Shown one piece after another: positions 11,412-23,995 of a DNA stretch of 64,000 bases. The position numbers and the translations under genes are program-made. Below the pieces are notes generated by a model that worked only from the letters and a program-made list of their open reading frames with translations, did not search any database and was not told where the DNA came from. This DNA comes from Combretum micranthum (Eukaryota; Streptophyta; Magnoliopsida; Myrtales; Combretaceae). Numbering within the stretch: the stretch's first letter is position 1; every line of letters starts with the position of its first letter. The stretch lies in NCBI GenBank assembly GCA_024138025.1, contig JAMXBD010000207.1, forward strand, positions 434,001 through 498,000, given 5' to 3'.

Positions 11412-12127
11412 TGTTGATGATAGAATATAGGTGACAACTCCCTTAGCTTATTACCCTCTCCACATGGATCGGGAAGCCTAGAAGACTATCGATTCAATTG
11501 GCCCAAGAAAAGCCCACGCCAAGTGGCACCAAGTCCTGATCCGATGAATGGGCTTGAGGTGTTATTCATCCCAATGTTAAGAGAACCTACAACTGATACC
11601 TCCACGAGCCCAAATCGAGCTATCTTTACAATCTCACCCACCAACTATCTTCACAAGCTTGCGTACCAGCTATCTCCATGAACTTGCTCTCTAGAGTTAT
11701 CTCCTCGAGCTTGCCAACAACAGGTCACCATGAAATACATGCCCCAACATGGAACTAGAGTGGACATGATTAGTTTAGCCACACTCCATGCAATAGTAAC
11801 TCCTCTACCTCAAGCACTAGACAACTCCCCCCTTCCCCTCCACTTCAGGTGCCAAGTCAGCTACTAGATGAACATTCACCTTAACGAAAAAGATTCAACT
11901 AGCCCCCATTTTAGTTTGGCCATACACTGTAAAAAGCCTTTCCCTCCATAAGGATAGGAGAGTTGGTTTTGATCTAATCATCATACCCTTAAGGATTTTC
12001 TAGGAGACCCATAGATTAACTTAAGCATTGAAGTGGCCACATCAGATAAGCCCCCAGCGCATCTTTAGCCGTGTTCTATTCTTGTAGTTACCTAATCTCT
12101 ACCGGTGGAGGCAATACTTGTAATACA
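11412..12127 (+). repeat. 5' LTR of the Gypsy element
   Basis: 716 bp, starting TGTTGATGATAG and ending AATACA. It matches 16152-16835 along its length, for example TATTACCCT.TCCACATGGATCG in both. By eye the two copies differ at many positions (perhaps a fifth), so the insertion is old. Confidence 0.8.
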
Positions 12128-12130
12128 TTT

Positions 12131-12150
12131 TGGGCGCTATCTGTGGGAAA
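12131..12150 (+). promoter_or_regulatory. Primer-binding-site region
   Basis: TGGGCGCTATCTGTGGGAAA follows the 5' LTR end after three T. It resembles the TTGGCGCCGTCTGTGGGAA sequence found just after the 5' LTR in many plant Gypsy elements, with a few changes. Confidence 0.6.
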
Positions 12151-12280
12151 GCCGTATGTCCTTCCACGAACATCTGACCATTGATTAAGATAAAAAATCA
12201 CAACTTATATCGCTAACATCACTCTAGTCTCGATAATGCTAAGACCTTAGTGAAGTAAGAATCAACTCGATTTAGCTTCG

Positions 12281-13250
12281 ATGCAGCTCATGACCTCTTC
12301 GACTGACCCAAGAGCATTTGAAATGCCTCAGTGGGAACCTTCTGCTGTTATTAGCAATGTCGACTTCGTGGATCTAAAACGTATTTTAGACTTTAAAAAT
12401 TTGTGCAAGCAACTTGTGCACCAAAATGTTGAAAATGAGAGTTTTAATGCTTTGTTCCAAGCTAAAAATAAGGAACTGGAAGAGCTAAAGGATTTGTGCT
12501 TGCAGGAACAGGCCTCTAGTACACACCAAGTGACTCTTCAACCTGATCGCCATTAAGGTGCAACCATGCATCGCCAGAAGACGTCATCAGCATACTGTGA
12601 CTTCACCTTGAGCTAACACCTCCACCAACACTCGTACCCACAACACTAGGCCAACTTTGAATGTTTATTGGAGATCCACGACCTCTTGAAGCCTTGTGGA
12701 AACCATTTTTGACACGTCACATGGTGCTAGACGTCTTAACACTTAAGTCGAATCTCCATGAACTATCGTGTAGATGACAAAGGACAAACAAAAGTAGACC
12801 ATGCAGGCTATGGCTTGACTCGAGCTCTTAAGGGTAACATACCAACACCAACCATTCAATCGGTTTAGATAAAGAATGATTTCTTGAAGAAATGAGGGCC
12901 ATGATAAGGAGACTCTCTACCATCTAGAGGAGCTTTGGAAATGGATCCACGACGAAAGGAATCCAAGGCAAAACACCCTTTGTTGTTGAAGTTCAATTGG
13001 ATGTGCTCCCTACTGGAGCTTAGCTACTAAACTTGGAGTCCTATGATGGGACTTTTGATCCAAAAGACCACATCGCCCAATTTCAATCCACCATGGTGTT
13101 CCATAACTTTTTGGATGCATCTTGTGTAAGACCTTGCCCACCATTTTCTAGGGTGCAACTTGAATATGGTTTAACAAGCTTACACTTAATACCATAAAGC
13201 TTGTTCGACCATCTCAGCAAGCTCTTCATGGCTCATTTTATGGCTAGCAA
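12281..13250 (+). pseudogene. Degenerate Gypsy gag
   Basis: An open stretch from 12281 (91 codons) has a charged, heptad-like segment (FNALFQAKNKELEELKDL) suggesting a coiled coil. Further on, with stops and frameshifts, the translation gives ESYDGTFDPKDHIAQFQS at about 13035-13090 and LSKLFMAHFMASN at about 13210-13250. These fit the YDGt.DP.dHi..F and F.eLs..F...F blocks of plant Retrotrans_gag domains. The middle of the domain is compressed, so part is deleted. It would have made the capsid protein of the element; no intact frame remains. Confidence 0.65.
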
Positions 13251-15181
13251 CTTTATAAATTTTAATGTTGATAATTCTTTGTTATACAAATTTTTCTTTA
13301 GAACTTATTTATAGGATTTATACCAATACTTTGTAAAGCACTAAGCCAAACAATTTTTTTAAATCAAGTTTAAGAGCAACTTACTAGTAAAAAATCCACT
13401 TAGGAAATAAAATTAGTAGACAACTTAAAGAACCGAATTTTAAGAAGTAAACTTATTTTAATAAGTTAAAAAAAGAAAAATAATAGATATTATAAGTAGG
13501 TACTCTTTTGTAGCAAACTTAGGATTTTAATTCTCTTTCCAACAACTTAAAGAGAGATTTTGTAAACTTTATTTTTCAAACTTCTAAAACAAATTATTTT
13601 ATGAAAAGTCATTGCTAGGACAACACCACTAGAATCGTGCGGATAATATGAAGTATATATATATATATATATATATTAAAAATTTTTCAATGATATAAAT
13701 ATCGATGTCCTTGCTATGGAATTTTTAGATGATGTCGAACTTGGGAAAATTACAATTCAAGGGCCAGAATTTTCATGCTAAATCTGTATTGATCCATTTT
13801 GGAATTTGAACAGCTTTAAATTTCAAAAATAACCTTAGAAATAGATATATCTTTTCAAGTAGGTAGAAAACGACTACTAATATGTGAAATTTCAAGATAA
13901 AAAGTGCAAGTTATGACCGTTTCAAGTTAGAATTTCACATAATCCGAATTTTTGAAAATAATAAGATAGAATTAGAAAGTTTAAGTAAAATTTTTACGAA
14001 ATATTCATTTTGGGTATTTATTTTATTAAGGTGACGAGGAAGGCAACTTTCCTTATGTCAACGACTACTAAGATTAGTGGATTACTTATATTATGGTTGA
14101 GTGAGTTTATTTCCTTAATTTTGTATTTATACTTTTGCTTATAGTATAGTGGCACTATAAGAGGAAAAGACAAAATTGGAAGTACATGTACCTTATAATG
14201 TTGGATTGAAATTATGTTAAGAATATCGAGGCTCAAATTGTGGATAATCAAATTATTGATTTAGTATTATACTAAAGTGTCTACAAATTCTATGATCACC
14301 TCTAAGATATTTAATATCGTGCTAAAAGAATCTAATCAAATGAATTAATGTATATCACAAAGTGAGTCACATTGTATTCATTACTATACCCTTAGTGAGA
14401 CAAGAGTATGGTAGTGTCTAGTGAGGTACACAAGGCCCAAAAATCTACAGTCATATTTTGGCACGTAGGAGTCCGTATGAACTACATTTTAGAGGCAAGT
14501 AGTAGCCCAAAAGAACTATAAAAATTTATTATTTGCAAACTATGATTGTATGGGCTCGGAACATCTAACCCCAAATGGAGGGCATAAATCCATTTAACAT
14601 ATGATTCCCAGTTAATCATGTGTATTGTTTGCTCACATGTTTGTTGCACTACATATGCTTATATAATTAACTTGTTTGAACTTTGTCGTATGAGTAAATT
14701 GTTGTGAGAATATTTCTCACTAAGCAAGTAAGCTTACACCCCCTTAGATATATTTTGTAGTTCCCTTTTTTGTGATTGAAGCCTCAAGGATATTTTCACA
14801 GGTACAAACATTTGCCATCCAGGAGCTTTTGAAAGAAATAATGGCCTAGAAGTAGACTTAGACTTCCAAGGAAAACTCCTTTGTAATTTATTTTAGCAAT
14901 TAGGCTATGAAGCTTAAGTGCATATTTTGATGGGGGTATGCTCCTTTGATTATGTAAGACTCTTAATATTTTGAATTAAGTTATGATGTTATGATTTCCA
15001 TTCTTGAATGCCATTTCTATATCTTCTTAAACTACTTGTTTCGAAGAATGATCCTCTATGGTCGTGAAATTCTACCTTACATCCAATATCGAAACTTTTG
15101 CGTTACTAAGTTAGTCATTCCTAAGCTTTAATATTGAGTGTGGAGAGCTGTCACGTTTAGGGTACTCTTTGGGGCGTGACA
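13249..15181 (+). mobile_element. Truncated F1-family LTR
   Basis: The reverse complement from 15181 begins TGTCACGCCCCAAAG and follows the first half of the F1 LTRs at 31856, 34559 and 59785 block by block, for example AATATTAAAG..TAGG.ATGACTAAC, GGACTTATGCC-type blocks and TAACTTGC..TTTT. The similarity stops near 13249, in the middle of the LTR, so the other half is missing. In transcriptional sense (judged by the TATA box in the other copies) it is a plus-strand copy that lost its 5' half. It lies inside the Gypsy element at 11412-16835. Confidence 0.7.
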
Positions 15182-16134
15182 CCTTACAGCAAATCACATC
15201 GAGATTGCCTTCAATGATCTTGCTACGGATTCCATCTGTGCCCAAAGCACCAGTCACCCTGGAGTATAAGGGCTCTCAAATTGTGCCTCCTAATCGTTGG
15301 GGGTATATGCATCTACGAGAAATTGGTAAATCTTGCCGACCAGCTCGGAGTATGTGCTTGAGTTCATAATGGCCTCCTGTTTCGACACTAATAGTATGAA
15401 CCCAATGGCCTCCTCATAGCTACCACTTCTCAAGGCCGAATCTCCACTTTCCAAGCTTCCCTCTCCACCCGAGCTCGAACCTCCGAGCAAGAATTAGTTT
15501 CTCTTTTGTCTTCCCCTCCTCATCCACGACTTGTTGCACTTTACCCTCCTAATCTTGTGAAAAAGGCTGAGAATTGGAGTTACTCGAGCCTGATATAATG
15601 GAAATTTTGGAACGAAACAAGGAAAAGGACACCAAAGGTTTGAGAAGTAAGATCATTTTCCATGATAGAACTCGAGAAAATTTTAGACGATGAGCCTCTG
15701 CCGAAGTGCAACTATCTATAGCAGATAGGGGGAAGATGTGACAAACCCTAAGCCTTAGGACACAAGAGGAGTCTTAGGTAGCCTAAATGTCATAATGGCA
15801 CGATCGTCGTCAAATGTCAGGAACAATCATCACAGCCGTCACATTTCCAAGCACGCTAAACTCAAACAAGGTTCCTTGGTAAGCTTTGCAAAACTGAGGC
15901 CATGGACCGAGCTCACTGACCATGAGCTTTAAGCACTTTACCAAGGTTAATATGATTATTAAGGTTGGCACCTCACCCATGGATCTGAGGATGTGACTCA
16001 AACAACTAGAAGCAACAACTTTTTCACAAACTTAGAGGATGCAACTAAAATTGAAGAGCAATGAGAATTTCAACCCATTAAGCTGGTCTCGCAAACCAAG
16101 TCTAGGTCATTTACTCTCCTTATCCTCATACAAT
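15182..16134. other. Internal region of the Gypsy element, no recognised domain
   Basis: GC-richer than the surroundings and coding-like in places (for example a 66-codon minus frame at 15290-15490), but with no retroelement motif. It may be 3' untranslated sequence of the element or foreign sequence. Confidence 0.35.
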
Positions 16135-16151
16135 GAGAGTAGGGGGACAGG
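16135..16151 (+). promoter_or_regulatory. Polypurine tract
   Basis: GAGAGTAGGGGGACAGG immediately precedes the TG of the 3' LTR. This is the site where plus-strand DNA synthesis would be primed. Confidence 0.75.
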
Positions 16152-16835
16152 TGTTGGTGATAGATTATACGCCACAGCTCACTTGGTCTATTACCCTTTC
16201 CACATGGATCGAGGAGCGTAGAAGACCATCAATTCAACGGGCTTAAGAAGGGCCTACGCTAAGTGGCATCCCAGATCTCGATTTGACGAAGGGGCTCGAT
16301 GTGTTGTTCATCCCAATGCCAAGAGAGCCTGCAACCAATAGCTCCACATGCTCAACAGTGAGCTATCTCCTCAAGCTTGCTCGCTAGCTATCTCCATGAG
16401 CTTACCCTCTAAAGCTATCTCTAAGAGCTTGCCCCAAGAGATCACCATGAAATACACGCGTCCCGACACAGGACTGGGGGGGGACATGATCAGTTCGACC
16501 TTACTTCATGTAGTAGTAACTCTCCCACACGAGCACTAGACAGACTCCCCCTACCTTAGGTGTTAGGTTAGCTATCAGATGAAGATTTATCTAATAGAAA
16601 AGATTCGGCAGGCCCCATTCTAGTATTGCCATACCATATAAAATGCTCTTCCCTCTACAAGGAAAAGGAGAGTTTGTTTTTATGTAATCATTATAGCCTT
16701 AAGGACTTGCTGGGAGACTCATGGACTAACTTAAGTATTGGAGTAATCTTGCCAAACAACCCTCCAAGATACTATTAACAGTGTTTAGTGCTTGCAAGTG
16801 CCTAATCTCTATCAACGAAGGCAATAACTACAAGA
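16152..16835 (+). repeat. 3' LTR of the Gypsy element
   Basis: Begins TGTTGGTGATAG and pairs with 11412-12127. Its last bases have drifted (ACTACAAGA against TTGTAATACA), so the end is placed by alignment and by the return to unit A-like sequence at TTTAGGTTTAACTTG. Confidence 0.75.
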
Positions 16836-17547
16836 TTTAGGTTTAACTTGTTTAAAAAAATTATCTAAATTGAATTGAACATAGTTGAGCTTTTTATTGA
16901 ACTTAAAACACAAGTTTAAACTTAGCTTATTTAGATAAATCAATATTATTTGGAGTTCAAACTAAATTTGTTTGCAAATCAAACTCGGTCTAAGCTAATT
17001 CTAAAGTGAGCAAAGTTCAAATAACTTAAAAGCAATTAGACTTAGTTTCGATCAAGGAAGTGAACTATAAAAAATAAATGAATAGAAGGATGAATAATGA
17101 ATTATATATATAATTTCATGAGAACTTAGTTGCGAATATTAAAGTAGCTTCATAAGCCTAAATAAGAGTTTAAGGTTAAATAATTTGGATAAATTTATTT
17201 TGTTTTGGATTAAAATTTAGCTTATTTACCAAACGAGTTTTAATTAATTGTAGTATATCTACTCATTTAAAGCTTACTTGTCAGCATATATCATATATCG
17301 TACGGATTGTGACAGGATAGCCCTTGAATTATTGTCATGTTGTAAGGTGTCCCGAAGCAACTTTTCGTATCGAAGCGGTGAAAGGGGAACTTCGTTTCTG
17401 TTTCCTCGTGCTGCACACCGTTTCAAACCGTCTAGATCAGAGGATTCCAACCACGTTGATTGGTTATGTTATGTCTGAGATTGTCATATACTAACTCACT
17501 AATCAATGAGTTGAAACACTGTCATGGCCTTTTTTTTTTTTTTTGTT

Positions 17548-18195
17548 TTTACTTCTGTTCCCACTCTAATAGTGTAGTAAAATTTCGAAAACGAATCGAA
17601 TTGAAAATATGACGCTTTGGTTAAATTTATAAGAGGGAAGTTTGGGAAGACGAAATTAGGGATAGGGGGTAAGCATCATGACTTGTAGAACCTGAAATCT
17701 GTCCAATTTTATACGGTAAATCAATTTCCAAGATATAGATGCTAAATTTCCTAGGGTAAGTTCTAATTCTATATTTTTGGAACCTTTAATCACGGCATAG
17801 ATTATAAGAATTTTTTTTTTTTTTTTTATGTGGCTCTTTTTAGATGACAAATTTGATATGATCACTTTTATAAGAAAAAAAAGTGCTTAGTATAAGCAAC
17901 AATCTATATTTTTCTTTATTTGCAAATTTCACTTTTATTTCTACAATTTAATAATGTAGAAAATTTTTAGTAGAAATTAAATTGATACTTTCATACCTAA
18001 GTTAAATTTATTAGAGACAAATTTGAGAAAATGAATCTTAGGGTGAGCATTGAAACTCATGGAACCTTGGGATCCGTCCTACATTGCATGGTTAATTAAG
18101 TTCCATGTGATACCGATACTAAACATTTTAGTCTAGATTCCGCTTCTATGTTTTTATAGAATCTTTAGTCATAACATAGAATATAGGATATGACT
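17548..18195. repeat. Pair of diverged direct repeats (about 250 bp each)
   Basis: 17548-17812 and 17931-18195 share an ordered set of blocks: TAATA.TGTAG, GGTTAAATTTAT.AGAG, TTAGGG..AG, ATTAA/ATCAATTTCCA.G, CTAAA..TT..TAG, TATTTTT..GAA.CTTTA.TCA. The offset is about 383 bp. There is no counterpart in unit A, so they belong to material inserted in unit B. No coding sequence is seen. Confidence 0.55.
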
Positions 18196-18698
18196 TTCGA
18201 CCTGTAATAAAACCTATGCATTGTGTATGTTCCATGTTGTAAATTACCTTATACTTTCTCAATACAAGTAGGGTTGCTCGAGCCTTACATGTACAATGTG
18301 TATGTTAAAATAATTTATCAATTGAATGTGAAGAAAATCCAACTAAGTTGACCCAACTTATAACCCATTAATTTTCAGCCATAACTTGAGACTTGACTAA
18401 AATTCAAATCTATCTTTCTTTTTTTTTTTTTTAATTTAAATTCATATCATGTTTATATTCGTTGTAAAAGAAAAGCTTATGGGTTTTAAGAGAATGCTGA
18501 AACATATAGACTTTACAAGAGTACGTATCCCAAAATAGTCCTAAATATCACTTGGAATGGGTTCAAATTTTTTAAGCTAGTATTTGCTTGAGCCCATTTT
18601 TTACTTACTTGCTCTTTGATAACACAAGCTTTAGATTGAAAAGAAAAACGTTCAAGTGAGATATGTGTGCATGAAGGTATGAGCAAGTTGTATATATG

Positions 18699-18729
<31 letters not shown>

Positions 18730-19254
18730 TTAAGAAATTTTTTGAAGAAAAGTTTTGAGGGAGGTCCTAAATTTAAAGATAATTTGAGAAAACATCTATG
18801 AATGCTCAATAATACTTCAGTAAATTACTCATTTGAGCTTATAAGAAAACTTAATTATATGCTTGAAGATATTTAGAATGGAATGAGATAACATAAGAAT
18901 GGAAAACAAATTAATTATTTACGAATTTTAATAGGTTTAAGGCTATATTCATAATTTTTTAGAATATGCAACAAAATACCCATATCTTATCAAGATGATT
19001 AAAGACATGACAATGAAAGAGAGAAGATGATCATGTAACAGTAGGGCATTTATTAGAATAAATCATGTATTGGTGATTTTCTTTCGAGTCTTTGTACCAA
19101 CTTTCATCCATATGAGCTATTTTAATCCAAACGTGTTAGTCTAAATGTGGTACTTCATATGTGATACTTCAAAGTGATATTAACCTATGTCCAAATCTAC
19201 TAAAAATGGTGAGATATATATGAAAATTGTAAGATGATCATGCTTTAGGTCTTT
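18196..19254. other. Unit B insert, nothing recognised
   Basis: AT-rich, with a (TG)n run at 18699-18714 next to a T tract at 18714-18732. Short ORFs here run through low-complexity DNA and are not supported. Confidence 0.35.
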
Positions 19255-19592
19255 AAGAGTATCCCCATCTCGGGATTCTTGACACGAGATCTTATGTGAA
19301 GGATCTCACTTTTTAAGGTTCTATTGGATGTGGAGAGGTCCTTAAACATTTTGGGGTTTCTACCGAGGACCCCAAAAAGTAAGATTCTTTACATCTTTTG
19401 ATAGTTTTTTTTTTTTTTGTTAAATATATTATATAAAAGTATACGGAATCTATAAAACTTAAAAAGATATAAAAAAATCTCGCACAAAGAACTTTAGAAT
19501 AAAGTAATAGGATTTTTTTTAAGAATGAGATCTTTAAAATATTGATGTGATATTTCAAGGACCTTTTACTTTTAGAGATCAATGCTTGAGAA
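19255..19592. mobile_element. Possible MITE
   Basis: The segment begins GAGTATCCCCATCTC and ends, read from the other strand, as CTCAAGCATTGATCTC, a weak inverted match. Within it, GGATCTCAC and GAGATCTTTAAA blocks are arranged symmetrically. Unit A lacks this segment. Target duplication not resolved. Confidence 0.3.
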
Positions 19593-19800
19593 AAATTATG
19601 CCTATGAACAACATGGCCTAAAAATTGATATATAAATTTTGCTGGTATGAGCCTTTGACTAGTCTTTCACTCTTCAATGCTAGGATTTGTTTGTCCTGGC
19701 CAACTCCTTTTTTGTAAAACAACGCCTCTAAAGCCATCTTTATCAAGACATAATCTAGACACATTTCTCTCTTCCGACATGAAATTAATGTGTAGTATTC

Positions 19801-19815
19801 TTATATTTATATATA
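19801..19815 (+). promoter_or_regulatory. TATA-like box of the pseudogene copy
   Basis: TTATATTTATATATA is followed by GAAACCTGCCCTCA, as upstream of the intact gene. Confidence 0.45.
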
Positions 19816-19928
19816 GAAACCTGCCCTCATTATTTCTATTCGCAAGCTCCAGCCCATACAGAAAACTTTACACACAATAGCATTAAAAAAAGGGAAAGAA
19901 TTCGAAATACTCTTCTTTTGCCACCAAA

Positions 19929-20694
19929 ATGGATAGGGATCCGTTTAAATTTCAAAACCTAAATAAAGAAGAAGAAGAAACACTCTCTATGTGACCTTCC
20001 TCTCTATAGTGATGATGTTGCATGGGATAAATATCAAAATGACCATGATCATGATCATGGTGGCCAATATCAATTTTCTAATTTTCTAAGGATGATCAAT
20101 GTTGGTCATCATCAATAGATAAAAAAAAAAAAAAAAGATTTATTCGAGTTCTCTTTCTCGAGTGAAGAATTCTCTTCCTCTAGACATTATGGAGACAGCA
20201 TTATATTCGGTGGCAAATTGATCACTTGCAAAGAAGCAACATGAGATTCCGTGCAACAACAAGAAGAAGAAAAGAAAACAAACACTAACAACAACAAAAA
20301 CCACCACAAGGGAAAGAAAAGGAGGTTTTTTCGATGGAAGTTTCACATTTTTACACGATTGAAAAACCGATCGAATAGATTAAAAGTTGAGGCTAAGGAT
20401 AAGAGCCTTAATGATGAATTGCATGGAGTAATAGTGATGAAATGTCGAGCCAAGTGCAGATGATATTTTTCATGTTTGGCTCAACAAGGTTTCCACTCGA
20501 AATGAGTTGCATGACATTAAGACAAGACAAGATCGTTGTTGTCCTTCAACTTTGATGATCCTCCAATCGCGATGGAAAAATCAGTGAGAAGCAAAAGAAT
20601 TGGGGGCTTTGGAGGCTGTTGAAGACTTTGAGTTGCATGGGTCACTATTCGAATGCAAATGCTTTGGTAAATCATCCTATGGTTGCATTCCTAG
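19929..20694 (+). pseudogene. Broken paralog of the 6386-7159 gene
   Basis: Collinear with 6386-7159 and still recognisable throughout. The start ATGGAT is kept. A two-base loss after the codons for EETLS (about 19990) shifts the frame into an early stop. There are further indels, a poly-A run at 20120-20135, and at about 20461 the TGG codon of the CRW block became TGA. A 70-codon open piece (20251-20463) still encodes the basic KKRRFFRWKFHIFTRLK segment. The gene cannot make the full protein. Confidence 0.85.
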
Positions 20695-20835
20695 AGAATA
20701 AGCATCATGTTTTGGCCACTATCAAATAGATAGAATCAAGAATGTATATTAGGACTTTTGTTTTATGTTTTGGTGAAAAGAAGTTTTGAATGTCTAATAT
20801 CGGAGTGCAATTATGATATGTGAATTAGATCTATT

Positions 20836-21649
20836 TTTATAGGTACATTTACATAATTTTTCCCTTAACCAAAATTTTTGTTTCATGTGTAATATGTTAG
20901 CAGGCTTTGTAAGATATACTTTTATAAATATTTCAATTTTTACTAGTGATGCTATCATTTGAATTTTTTAACAGGACGAAGTTATCTTAAATCAATCAAG
21001 TACCTTCAGAACTTTACATAATGGCAAGATTATATATACAAAAAGATTAAAATTGTACTTCATATTCTCATTCAAAAAATGGCTGTAACATTATATATGT
21101 GTGTGCATTGCGCAATTAAGTTATTATTTGAAAAAAAAATAAAATTATGATTCGAATTTCCATGTTGATGAAGTCCGTTTCATGTAAATTTTGTTGTTTG
21201 TCTAGAAAACCTAGGTTCAAATTCAAATGATTGTAACACCATGGTAAATTCTTTCTTTTGCCAAGTTATTGTATAATTTGATAATTAGCCTTATAATTGT
21301 AAATTTCAAATTACTAACTATACGTTATTTTTCAAATCCTATGGGACCCGGATTAGAACGTTACATTGGACATCGAAGGAACAGAATTCAACATCTTCGT
21401 AATAATTTTCAGGGTTTGTTGAACCATCAGTCTAGTCCACCTAAACAAACACATGGTTTTGACCATTACATGGCTGGTTCCAACGTATCGTGATGTCCAA
21501 AAAAGTCATGGAAAATAACATAAAAGGGGTCAACTGCGAATTTTAAGCCTTTATTGGCCACTTCTTACGTAGCAATATTTGACGTTATCTAGAGAGGACT
21601 GTTTCTTGCCTGAATGCAGGAGAGCGCACAGCAACTCAGAAAAAATTTA
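20836..21649. other. Spacer with one coding-like island (21320-21493)
   Basis: Mostly AT-rich. At 21320-21493 a GC-richer stretch on the plus strand reads MGPGLERYIGHRRNRIQHL and continues for about 35 more residues without low-complexity bias. I do not recognise the product; it could be a relic exon or retroelement piece. Confidence 0.3.
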
Positions 21650-23981
21650 GATGTGGATTGTCGAATCCGGAAATATTCATTTTTAGTTTTTCATTTTATT
21701 TTTTTTTAATTCAATTTGTGCTAAATCTTAATTCATATGATACAAACTCTTGACTAGAAATTAAAAAAAAAATTATCTTTCTTAAAAAATTAGGAGTTGC
21801 CACGTGACTGAGATCGGAAAAATATGACTAATGGGTTGGTTGATTCTAACTTAACAATTAGTCTACGAGAAAAATCTGTTTAAAACTAATTTTTTAATAA
21901 CTAGAAATTTCATAGATTTGAGAATTACTCTATTAAAACCAAACGGTTACCACCCTTCAACTCTTAAATCAACTTTATTACTTTAGTGCTATAGAAAAAA
22001 TTAACATTTTGCAATTTTTACCAAGTGGCAAAACAATACATAATTACAGGAGAACATCTACATTATAATTAAAATTATATTTATTTTACCAAATTATAAT
22101 ATTTATGAACAAATTTCTGATTAAAACTTACAAGGTATAATATTTCATAAGTGGCTAGATTAAAGTTTACAAAGATATCATATTCAACATTTACATTAAA
22201 TTGTCAACAAAATTAATATTTACAAGATAAGGAAAAAGAAAAGCAATTTTATTTTTTTAATTTTTCCGGAAATACTTATGTATCCAATAATCAGATCAAA
22301 TATTACGTAGTTCTTTTAAGAAAAATTTAATGTGTTGGTTGCTATTATATGCACACTGTTTAATTTAACTATCTTAAATTTTGATATTTTGACAAAATCA
22401 CATTTTCAAGTGATGCAATCTTAATAGAGCTACCAATGTCATTTTATTTAGGAAAATAGAAATTTTCTATGTGACAAAAATTTTATTCATATAAAAGTAT
22501 TTACTTATTAACATTCTTTTCCATATTGACTATTTATTTACTATTTTAACTTTTTTTCTTTTTACCTTTTTATTCATATATGCACCTTATTTACAAAAAA
22601 AAAAAAAAAAGAAGTTATAAATTATTATTTCCTTGTTCATCTATTTCTTATTAAATATTTTGTTTGTTTCCTTTTTTATTTCTTTTCTTTTATCTTTATT
22701 ACCATATTCGTTAAATAAAAAAAAAACTACATACTCGATGAAGAACAGGCGCAAGTCGAATGGAGAAAGAGGGTCGAATCTGGAATGGGTGATTGGCGAA
22801 AGAAGAAACTGCTAATCTGGGGGGTTTGGGCATGGTGGAGGTTGTCGGGGTGACAAATACTTTAGTGGTGGTTGATTGTCTCGATCTTGGTCGCAAGTAG
22901 TGGTTTGGACACTCACAAGCAGCGGTGACAGTGGTTATGTTCGTCGGAGTTGATTTCGGCCACTTCCAATTTACCCATACTTACCAATTCGGAGTTTACA
23001 GCATCCCAAAACCTCCCTCAACCTTGAATTGCTTTGAAAATCGCATAAAACTTTAAAACTGAAATTTTATATTTGAAACCCTAAGTTCTTAAAATCTTTG
23101 GATTTGAGCTTATTCAAGTGGATTTGAGTGTGATTGTTGATGTGGAAAGCAATGCTTCAGTTCTTATTTATACTATGGGAGCTCAAGCTAAGCTTGGAAT
23201 GGATTGAAAATGGATATCTAAAAATCTCAGAAATTGGGGTTTCAATTTGTAATCTTAGAAATTATCAAGATTTAGGTGATTTGTTGATTAAAAATGTATG
23301 ATATGGTGATTATGAACAATTTTTAATACTCAGGAAGCTTTAGTAAGATACAATTTTGCTTAGATTTGTGTAGGATTGCATGGAGCAAAATCCGCGTTTT
23401 ATATCTTTCCCAATCTTCTAGACCTGATTAGGCCCCAAAATTATGAATCGAGACTATTTTTTTTTTTATCTCAATTCATAGTACCCCATGTATACTTTGT
23501 GATTTCACCATTAATTTGGTGAAATCATAAAGAAATCACGGCAAAAAATGGCCACAAAGAGGCTTCACCGGATGTGGAAATCGTGGGGAAGGAGGCCTAT
23601 TTAAGGAAAGAGATGGCATGACATCATCAATGACGTTAGCATACCTAATCACATGCTGCCACATGGCCTTTCAAGTTGGGCAAAATATAAAGGCATTTTG
23701 CGTCTAACCAATCTTGAACCCAAGTCTCCCATGTGCAATGTGATGACTTATTTATACAAGCTATTAGTTTGTACCTCATTTTTTTCATGCACATATTTTA
23801 TCTATAAGACATTGTACTTAGATCTAATTAAAGAAGCCAAGTTATTATGACCCATCTAATTGGGTCAATAATTAAAGTTCATATTATGTTAAGCCCAAAA
23901 TTAAACTTATTTATATTATGATTAATATAATATTACTTTATTCATTTTTAAAGCTTTATTGGAAAAAACAAGGTGTCTATA
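21650..23981 (-). repeat. 3' LTR of a Tat/Ogre-like Gypsy element
   Basis: Read on the minus strand, the LTR begins TATAGACACCTTG (from the common TGTAGACACC start, with TG changed to TA) directly after a polypurine tract. It carries the block AACCGTTTGGTTTTAAT (about 21940) and CACGTGGCAACTCC (about 21795), familiar from plant Tat/Ogre LTRs, whose 3' part usually holds a GGCGACTCC-like sequence. The far end near 21650 is approximate. ORFs inside (for example around 22640-22900) look incidental. Confidence 0.6.
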
Positions 23982-23995
23982 GCTGCCCCTTCTTT
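23982..23995 (-). promoter_or_regulatory. Polypurine tract of the Tat/Ogre-like element
   Basis: On the minus strand this reads AAAGAAGGGGCAGC immediately before the LTR start, matching the GGGGCAGC-TGTAGACACC junction common in plant Tat-type elements. Confidence 0.65.

Larger units (their letters stand above)
11412..16835 (+). mobile_element. Non-autonomous Ty3/Gypsy LTR retrotransposon (gag remnant only)
   Basis: It has two LTRs (11412-12127 and 16152-16835), a PBS-like site directly after the first, a polypurine tract directly before the second, and a decayed gag in between. No protease, reverse transcriptase, RNase H or integrase motif is seen. The flanks are ACTTGG on the left and TTTAGG on the right. 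The matching site in unit A (about 5124-5140, GGCTTAGGTCC) is empty, which confirms insertion after the tandem duplication. A truncated F1 LTR (13249-15181) sits inside, and 15182-16134 holds no recognised domain. Confidence 0.8.
7426..20835 (+). repeat. Tandem segmental duplication, unit B (broken gene, several insertions)
   Basis: Second copy of the unit described for 3150-7425. It is longer because of sequence with no counterpart in A: 8324-8935, 9541-11346, 11412-16835, and about 17530-19200. When these are skipped, the order and orientation of the matching blocks is the same as in A. The gene in this copy (19929-20694) is a pseudogene. Confidence 0.8.
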
